From: Clostridiales bacterium
Lineage (GTDB): Bacteria > Bacillota > Clostridia > Oscillospirales > Acutalibacteraceae
NCBI GenBank assembly: GCA_019417145.1
Contig: DXVY01000083.1
Location: 1 to 7,180, forward strand
Direction of reading: 5' to 3'
Length of the DNA stretch: 7,180 nt
The notes beneath the pieces are model-generated. The model ran no database searches. It saw only the letters and a list, made by a program, of their open reading frames with translations, and was not told the origin of the DNA. Positions 1 to 5,300 of the stretch are shown here, in pieces (within the stretch, counting starts at the first letter, position 1; the number at the start of each line of letters is the position of its first letter). The position numbers were made by a program, and so were the translations under genes.

Positions 1-6
1 AGCCAT
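1..6 (-). CDS. Start of next operon gene, probably the TPP-binding (beta) subunit of the 2-oxoacid:ferredoxin oxidoreductase; only 2 codons in window
   Basis: On the minus strand an ATG at 6-4 is followed by GCT, giving Met-Ala before the window ends. The ATG shares its A with the last base of the upstream vorB stop codon (TAATG, a 1-base overlap). A Shine-Dalgarno-like GGGAGGT lies at 21-15, nine bases before the ATG. In related anaerobes the gene after vorB in such operons normally encodes the thiamine-pyrophosphate-binding subunit (VorA/KorB type). The identity is inferred from gene order only; two residues cannot show it. Confidence 0.55.
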
Positions 7-1070
7 TACTTGACACCTCCCGCAATTTTCTTGATTTCCTCTAAGATTTCGGCCGGCTCAGGGATTACGCCGCCGGTGCGGCCGTAGAAATGGACCGGCC
101 GGCTGCATTCGATGGCCAACTTTACGTCGTCCACCATCTGGCCCATGCTCATCTCCACATCCAGGAAAGCCTTGGTGGTCTTTGCCATCTCTTTTAAGGC
201 CTTCTCAGGGAAGGGCCACAGGGTCACGGGACGGAAGCAGCCCGCCTTGATTCCCTGGCTCCGGGCTTCCTTGACGGCGGCCTGGACCACCCGTGCGGTA
301 GCGCCGTAGGCCACCACTATGTAATCGGCGTCCTCGGCCATAAAGGTCTCAAACCGGGCCTCCTCCGCCTTGATCTTCTCATACCGCTGGAACCGCTCTT
401 TGATCTTGCCTTCCAGCTCGGGCGCCTGGAGGAAGAGGGAGTTGACAATGTTGTGGGGCCGTTTGTTCTGATGGCCGGTGAGCGCCCAGGATTTGTCGAT
501 CGCCTTGTGGGCGTCCCGCTCCTTGAATACCACCGGCTCCATCATCTGCCCCAGCATGCCGTCGGCTAAGATCATGGCCGGCATCCGGTAGGTCTCGGCC
601 AGATCGAAGGCGTCGGCCACCAGGTCTACCATTTCCTGTACGGTGGAGGGGGCGAAGACCAGGATATGGAAGTCGCCGTGGCCCATGGCGCGGGTAGCCT
701 GCCAGTAGTCGGCCTGGGAGGGCTGAATGCCGCCAAGGCCCGGACCGCCCCGCTGCACGTTGATGATGAGACCGGGCACGTCGGCGCCGGCCATATAGGA
801 AATGCCCTCGGCCTTCAGGCTGATGCCCGGGGAGGACGAGGAGGTCATGGCCCGAATGCCGGCGGCGCCGGCGCCTTGGACCATATTGATGGCCGCGATC
901 TCGCTCTCGGCCTGCAAATAGGTGCCGCCAATCTTGGGCAGGCGCTTGGACATATATGCCGCCAGTTCAGTCTGGGGCGTAATGGGGTAGCCGAAGAAAT
1001 GATGGCAACCGGCGCGGATGGCCGCCTCGGCCAGGGCCTCGTTGCCCTTCATCAAAACTTTCTCGCTCAT
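6..1070 (-). CDS. vorB: 2-oxoacid:ferredoxin oxidoreductase alpha subunit, VorB type (3-methyl-2-oxobutanoate dehydrogenase subunit)
   Basis: This 354-residue protein is full length for the VorB family. It is one subunit of a cytoplasmic, oxygen-sensitive complex that decarboxylates a 2-oxoacid, such as 2-oxoisovalerate from valine, to acyl-CoA and CO2 while reducing ferredoxin. Visible family marks are GYPITPQTE at residues 27-35 (the conserved YPITP of the pyrimidine-binding domain), QAESEIAAI at 53-61, MTSSSSPGISLKAEG at 75-89 and NVQRGGPGLGG at 104-114. The second domain begins near residue 248 and carries FRPVTLWPFPE at 279-289. The start is supported by AAGGAGGA at 1084-1077, six bases upstream. 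The start codon overlaps the ferredoxin stop by one base (TAATG), and its own stop overlaps the next ATG in the same way, so translation is probably coupled. The exact substrate cannot be told from sequence: KorA-type (2-oxoglutarate) and IorA-type relatives look similar, but VorB fits best. Confidence 0.9.
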   Translation of the reverse strand: MSEKVLMKGNEALAEAAIRAGCHHFFGYPITPQTELAAYMSKRLPKIGGTYLQAESEIAAINMVQGAGAAGIRAMTSSSSPGISLKAEGISYMAGADVPGLIINVQRGGPGLGGIQPSQADYWQATRAMGHGDFHILVFAPSTVQEMVDLVADAFDLAETYRMPAMILADGMLGQMMEPVVFKERDAHKAIDKSWALTGHQNKRPHNIVNSLFLQAPELEGKIKERFQRYEKIKAEEARFETFMAEDADYIVVAYGATARVVQAAVKEARSQGIKAGCFRPVTLWPFPEKALKEMAKTTKAFLDVEMSMGQMVDDVKLAIECSRPVHFYGRTGGVIPEPAEILEEIKKIAGGVK

Positions 1071-1291
1071 TATTTATCCTCCTTTTCCACCTTGATAGCC
1101 ACATCGGGGCACATGGTCGCGCACATGGCGCAGGAAATACAGTCCTCTTCCCGCACGGGCTCGGCCGGATGATACCCCTTGCTGTTCAAACGGTGCTTGG
1201 CCAATTCCAGCACCTTCTTGGGGCATACATTGACGCACAGACCGCAGCCCTTGCAGCGATCCTCACGGATGGTCACGCGTTTCATATTCAT
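1070..1291 (-). CDS. 2[4Fe-4S] ferredoxin-type subunit (delta/gamma) of the 2-oxoacid:ferredoxin oxidoreductase
   Basis: This is a 73-residue, two-cluster ferredoxin. The first cluster motif, CKGCGLCVNVCP, has Cys 13, 16, 19 and 23; the second, CISCAMCATMCP, has Cys 51, 54, 57 and 61. Both follow the classic CxxCxxCxxxCP pattern. The spacer between them holds the RLNSKGYHP stretch (34-42), typical of the small subunit that passes electrons from the TPP/CoA reaction to external ferredoxin. An upstream GTG at 1297 would add two residues, but it overlaps the ribosome site AGGAGG (1302-1297). I therefore choose the ATG at 1291, five bases after that site. The stop overlaps the vorB start (TAATG). 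It could be named vorD or korD depending on complex type, so the symbol is left blank. Confidence 0.9.
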   Translation of the reverse strand: MNMKRVTIREDRCKGCGLCVNVCPKKVLELAKHRLNSKGYHPAEPVREEDCISCAMCATMCPDVAIKVEKEDK

Positions 1292-1296
1292 CGACA

Positions 1297-1302
1297 CCTC
1301 CT
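1297..1302 (-). promoter_or_regulatory. Ribosome binding site that sets the ferredoxin start
   Basis: AGGAGG on the minus strand, part of AGGAGGTGTCGATG. The spacing to the ATG at 1291 is five bases. The in-frame GTG at 1297 begins inside the site, so it cannot be the start served by it. Confidence 0.8.
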
Positions 1303-1359
1303 AAGTCGTAATACATCTATGCCAACAGGGACGGATAAAAGCCGTCGCCGGTTGCTTGT

Positions 1360-2058
1360 CTACCAGGGCGGTCGCACCGGCAGATCGATGGGCAGAATAT
1401 CCCCTGCCGCAGACGTCCCGTTATATGCGGCCAATGCAGGCGCCAGCTCCCCTGCGGCAAGGGTATAGCGCACCGGCAGACCTGTGCGCGCCGCAACCTC
1501 GGCGGCAAAGGGGAAGCTGTCCCGTATCAGTTCGGCCGTGGTGCCGGCTCCCCAATGGGTGTTGTTGACAATACCGGTACAGGCCAGCCGGCTGGCCCGC
1601 TGGATCTCCTCCAGAATGCGCGCGGCGTCGGCCGGCTGGGAGGCCAGAGGGCGGCTCTGATTGATCACATACAGCATGTCGTAGTCTTCCCGCCCGATCA
1701 GGTGGGCAAAGCACCCCAGGGCCGTAGCGCCCGCGTCGTCTCCGCCGGCGTCCACAAGGATCCGCCCCTCCCCCGCTTCCAGCGCCCCGGCGACAGCGGG
1801 GTTCAGGGAGGGAATGTCCAGCATGGTCCCCGCGAAATTAGGGGCGATAACCCGCACGCCCGCAGCCTCCAGCTCCTGGGCGTAGTCCGAGGAACGAAAG
1901 TAGGGATTGACAATATCCAGGTCGATCAGGGTAAGAGGCGTATCGGTCATCCGCCGGGCCAGGTTGAGGGAAAAGGTGGTTTTACCGCAGCCGTAGTACC
2001 CACAAATAATGGTGATACGCCTGCACCCATCCAACATATCCGTCCAGCCCCGCGCCAT
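1360..2058 (-). CDS. SIMIBI-class P-loop ATPase (MinD/ParA/CobQ-like nucleotide-binding protein) of unknown role, first gene of the vor operon
   Basis: A 232-residue protein from the ATG at 2058. A Walker A loop, GYYGCGKTTFS, lies at residues 20-30 after a short beta strand (RITIICG). LIDLDIVNPYFRSSD at 44-58 resembles the switch I region of MinD/ParA and CobB-type ATPases. ILVDAGGDDAG at 100-110 resembles the Walker B / switch II region, and GIVNNTHWG at 162-170 fits the base-recognition strand. No membrane segment, DNA-binding domain or metal-site cysteines are obvious. The reading frame is open a further 67 codons upstream, but that part is proline- and arginine-rich and lies across the promoter and beyond. 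The chosen ATG has GGGAGGG (2073-2067) eight bases before it. The ferredoxin gene starts 68 bases after the stop, on the same strand with no convincing terminator between, so co-transcription is likely. A role in assembling or regulating the oxidoreductase is only a guess from position. Confidence 0.8.
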   Translation of the reverse strand: MARGWTDMLDGCRRITIICGYYGCGKTTFSLNLARRMTDTPLTLIDLDIVNPYFRSSDYAQELEAAGVRVIAPNFAGTMLDIPSLNPAVAGALEAGEGRILVDAGGDDAGATALGCFAHLIGREDYDMLYVINQSRPLASQPADAARILEEIQRASRLACTGIVNNTHWGAGTTAELIRDSFPFAAEVAARTGLPVRYTLAAGELAPALAAYNGTSAAGDILPIDLPVRPPW

Positions 2059-2066
2059 GATTCGAA

Positions 2067-2073
2067 CCCTCCC
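2067..2073 (-). promoter_or_regulatory. Ribosome binding site that sets the ATPase start
   Basis: GGGAGGG on the minus strand, eight bases before the ATG at 2058. It lies downstream of the predicted promoter, which rules out the longer open frame that would begin at 2259. Confidence 0.7.
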
Positions 2074-2098
2074 TTCAAAAACCTGCATATTTCTGTAT

Positions 2099-2127
2099 AG
2101 TATAGCACTTTGTAACTTCCATTGCAA
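2099..2127 (-). promoter_or_regulatory. Sigma-A-type promoter for the ATPase-ferredoxin-vor operon
   Basis: On the minus strand, TTGCAA (2127-2122) and TATACT (2104-2099) are separated by exactly 17 bases. Each matches the housekeeping consensus (TTGACA / TATAAT) in four or five of six positions. Transcription would start near 2092 and give a leader of about 34 bases to the ATG at 2058, with the ribosome site inside it. That leader is too short for a riboswitch or T-box, so control is more likely at initiation. Confidence 0.7.
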
Positions 2128-2160
2128 GATTTCCCCCCGCCAAAATCCCTCCCGCCGGGG

Positions 2161-2172
2161 CGGAAATTTCCG
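2161..2172. promoter_or_regulatory. Perfect 12-bp palindrome, possible operator or activator site
   Basis: CGGAAATTTCCG is its own reverse complement. It lies about 35 bases upstream of the -35 box of the vor operon promoter, roughly 70 to 80 bases upstream of the predicted transcription start. That position would suit an activator more than a blocking repressor. A 12-bp palindrome may arise by chance, so function is a suggestion only. Confidence 0.3.
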
Positions 2173-2188
2173 GCAGTCTTTCATAGGC

Positions 2189-2206
2189 CGCCCGGCAAGC
2201 CGGGCG
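2189..2206. other. GC-rich perfect inverted repeat (hairpin) in the intergenic region
   Basis: CGCCCGGC, AA, GCCGGGCG: eight complementary bases on each side of two, realistically a seven-pair stem with a CAAG-type tetraloop. Neither strand has a T run after it, so it is not a standard intrinsic terminator. It sits between the glycosidase terminator and the vor promoter and could be a backup stop, a 3'-end stabiliser, or nothing. Confidence 0.4.
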
Positions 2207-2257
2207 CGGGCAGGTCCGGGGAATGGAAAGTGCGGGACGCTCCAAGGCGGACAGAGC

Positions 2258-2292
2258 AAAAGGGCGGCGCAGCCAATTGGCTGCGTCGCCCT
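2258..2292 (-). terminator. Probable intrinsic terminator of the large glycosidase gene
   Basis: A 14-position stem (2292-2279 with 2274-2261) around an AATT loop (2278-2275) lies 32 bases after the stop codon at 2325. In the minus-strand transcript there is one A-C mismatch (2286/2267); all other positions pair. The stem is followed by TTTTGCTCT, a short U tract. The same mismatch becomes a G-U pair in a plus-strand transcript, but no plus-strand gene is present. The stem is strong and the U tract weak, so read-through is possible. Confidence 0.65.
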
Positions 2293-2324
2293 ATACCGCG
2301 GACTTTTTCCAGAGCCCGCGTTTC

Positions 2325-5300
2325 CTATGACCTTCTGGCCAATATCTTGCAGATTTCCATCACGTCGGCTATCGTAATCTCGCCGTCTCCGTCCAGGTCG
2401 CCCCGTCGGATCTCCTCATCCGTGGGATCGGTTCCCGCCGACTCCCGGGCCATAACCTTGCAGGCCTCCATCACATCCGCGATGGTCACCTCCCCGTCGT
2501 CGTCCAGGTCGCCGGGCAGGATGATCTCCTGCCCAATCTGATCCTCGGCGCGCTCCAAAAGCGCAATATTGTCCACCAGCGCCTGCTGGTCCGGGGACAG
2601 AGCTTCATAGGCCTCCCTTGCCGCCCGCACCTTCTCAACGTCCGCCTGGGTGACCGTTTGGGGCAACTGGGCAATCCGGTCGTATACCGCCTGCGCCGCC
2701 TGCAGGTCGGTCTGGTTATCCTCTATCCACCACTGGGCTTCGTATAGGCGGAAAACATCTGCAACATAATTCTGGAGCTTATCACCCAAGTCCGCAAAAG
2801 CCTGGGCGGCAGCTTCAGCCAGCGCAACGGTAGAAACCGCTCTCTGACCCTCTGTCTGTACTGCGCCAATCGCAGCGTCAACCGCGTCCACTCTGGCCAG
2901 CTCGTCTTGGGACAGCTCCAGCCGGCCGAATCCGGCGTGGGTGCGCCGATGGGATATAAGCGCGTCATAGCGGGTGACCAGCGCTCGCTCTTCGGCAGTC
3001 AGCGCTATATAGGCTTCTTCGGCCGCACGGATCTGTGCAGCGGTCTGATCGCTCCAATGCTCCAGATTGACATTGTCGGGCGCAATATCCTGAATCAACG
3101 CCTCTACCTTGGCGGCCGCCTGATTGGCAAACTGCGCGTCGGCCAGCAGAATATGGTCACAGTTGCGGTGATCGCCGATGATATTTTTTATATAGAGCCA
3201 CTGCGCGCCTTCCTCCAGCTCGATTTTTATATCGTAGACATAGGTGTCCACCCATTGGCCGTTGACGTAATTGCTCTTGAGTATGCCGGTCTGGGCGGCC
3301 TCTTTGCCGTCTACGTAGAAGATCAGCTGGTTTTTCTGGTCGTACTCATTGTTCTGAGACATGGCCCAGTCCACGCCCACACGGGCGCTAAAGGTATCCA
3401 TTCCCTGGGGAATGGGGACCAGAAGGCCGCCGTTGTAGCCATCGGGAGGTTCAAAACCCAGGCCATGGGCATAGATTTCGCCATTTTCTGCAAACTGAAT
3501 CTTGTGGGAGCCGCTGGGGCAGGTGCCTTTGTTTATAGCTCCCTGTCCCGTATAGTCCAGGTCCTCCAAATAATGGACGGCAAGCAGCTCCGCCTGATCC
3601 GAACCGGACGCCAGCTTATCATAGGCGACCCGGGCCGCCTGCAACAGATAAGCGCCGGAAAGCTGCTCCCTTTGGGTATCGTCCAATGCTTTGTAAAGGG
3701 CCTCGGCCCGGACAAGGGCGTCGGAAAACGCTTGGGTAGGCACGGCGTTTCCAAGACTGACGATGGCCGCGGCCGCATCTTTCACCTGGTCCGATACGTC
3801 CGCAGGCAATACGGTGACCACAAAGTCCGCATAGGCTGCGGGTGCGTACCGGTTGCTCACACGCACGACAGCCGTACCCTCCGCATTGGCGGAAAGGCTG
3901 CCGGCCTGATCCACCTCGACCACGTCGAAAGCCGTCTCACTGTATACCTCCCAGCGCAGGCTGTCGGCCGTCAAATACTCTTCCAGCATATGGCTGGGCG
4001 CTATAACCGCGGACAGATCCAATGTGTCCCCCACGCCGCAGACCGCGCCGTTTTCCTGGGCCAAAACACCGGAGCTGGCCACCATCTGCAGGGCGTCTAG
4101 CCCCACCGTATAGCTCTCGGATTTGTTGGCCTTATTGTGGCCGGCTACAGTAAAATAGATTTCCTTTTCACCGGCAGTCGCAAAGTCCACCTCGCCCAAG
4201 TCGGCCGTGAGGATAGATTCTGAAGCGGCATAGGTGTCAATAACCATATCCATTAGCCCGTCGCTGTCGGTAATCCGGAGCTTTGGCGCCGCGGGACCTG
4301 CCTGATACTGCAGGGTAAGCCGTACGGTGCCGGGGGCTTGGATCTGGACCGGCATGGTTGCGGTGGCGGATCCCACCGCGCCGCTCAACCGGACCAAACC
4401 GCCGCCGCTGGCCTGCTGCGCATCCGCTTTCTCCAGCCGCGCGGAGCCGGTGGCCGTCATGCGATCCAGCATGTTTTCAGCCTCCAGGACCGTGGGGTCT
4501 TCAGAAAAGATAGGTGTAAATTCCACATAGTCGATGCGCAGGGAATATCCCACCGAGGCGCTGTTTTTCACGCCTTTATCCACGCAGAATATTTTAATAA
4601 GCTGGTCTCCCGCCGCATCAAAGGATACTTCGGTCGACTGGGTATACATGGTATTGGGCGTATAGATGGTATTGTCAGACATGTCCACAATATCGCCGGA
4701 CGGTGCGTCTGCTGTACCGATACCCGATTTGCCTGTATTCTCATGGCTCTTGAAGCCAACCGTAATTTTATAATTGCCCGCCGCGGGAATAGGCAGGGTG
4801 CCGCCTACCCAGTCGCCGGCATTCTGGAAAGAGACCGACCGATAGTCGCTACCGCTGGCGCCTACGCGTCCGGCGTCGTCGCTGGGCTGTGCGGCTACCA
4901 CTACGCCCTGGGAGGACTGAATGGCGCCGGATTTATACCAATCCTCAAACTCCACACGCACCGGCTTGGCCAGATTGACATCGGTGCCCTGGGGAGCGTA
5001 AAGCTTATCGGCCGGTATGCGCAGGGAGGCCTTTCCGGAATCGTCCAGCTGGATGGTGACCACCCGGCCGGTATTGTTTTCGGCGTCCGCCACAATCAGG
5101 GTGGCCGCCGCATCAGGCTGGCCGGTCAGCTCCACCGATAAAACGCCGTTTTCAGCCGAGGTCTCATAGGTCTCGATCTTCTCGTCGGCATAGACCACCT
5201 GCATAGCATCCTCACCCACGGCCTCAAACCAGAAGGCCTTACCGCCGGAGGTATTTTCGGTCAAATCAACGGAGAAGCCCTCCTCGGTCAGTTGCTTGCC

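Noticed and set aside
666..1172. Plus-strand open frame of 168 codons opposite vorB and the ferredoxin gene
   Set aside because: Glycine- and alanine-rich low-complexity translation, antisense to conserved genes. The same applies to the other plus-strand frames in the window.
1292..1297. GTG start two codons upstream for the ferredoxin
   Set aside because: The GTG overlaps the AGGAGG ribosome site that serves the ATG at 1291.
1330..1346. Small hairpin (GACGG / CCGTC, 7-base loop) between the ATPase and ferredoxin genes as a terminator
   Set aside because: Only five pairs and no following U tract in the minus-strand transcript; the genes are more likely co-transcribed.
2059..2259. 67-residue N-terminal extension of the ATPase frame
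   Set aside because: It would begin upstream of the predicted promoter, reads as proline/arginine-rich non-coding translation, and the ATG at 2058 has its own well-spaced ribosome site.
2907..4100. Long plus-strand open frame of 397 codons opposite the glycosidase gene
   Set aside because: It lies fully antisense to a well-supported multi-domain gene, lacks recognisable motifs and is explained by the GC-rich codon use of the opposite strand.
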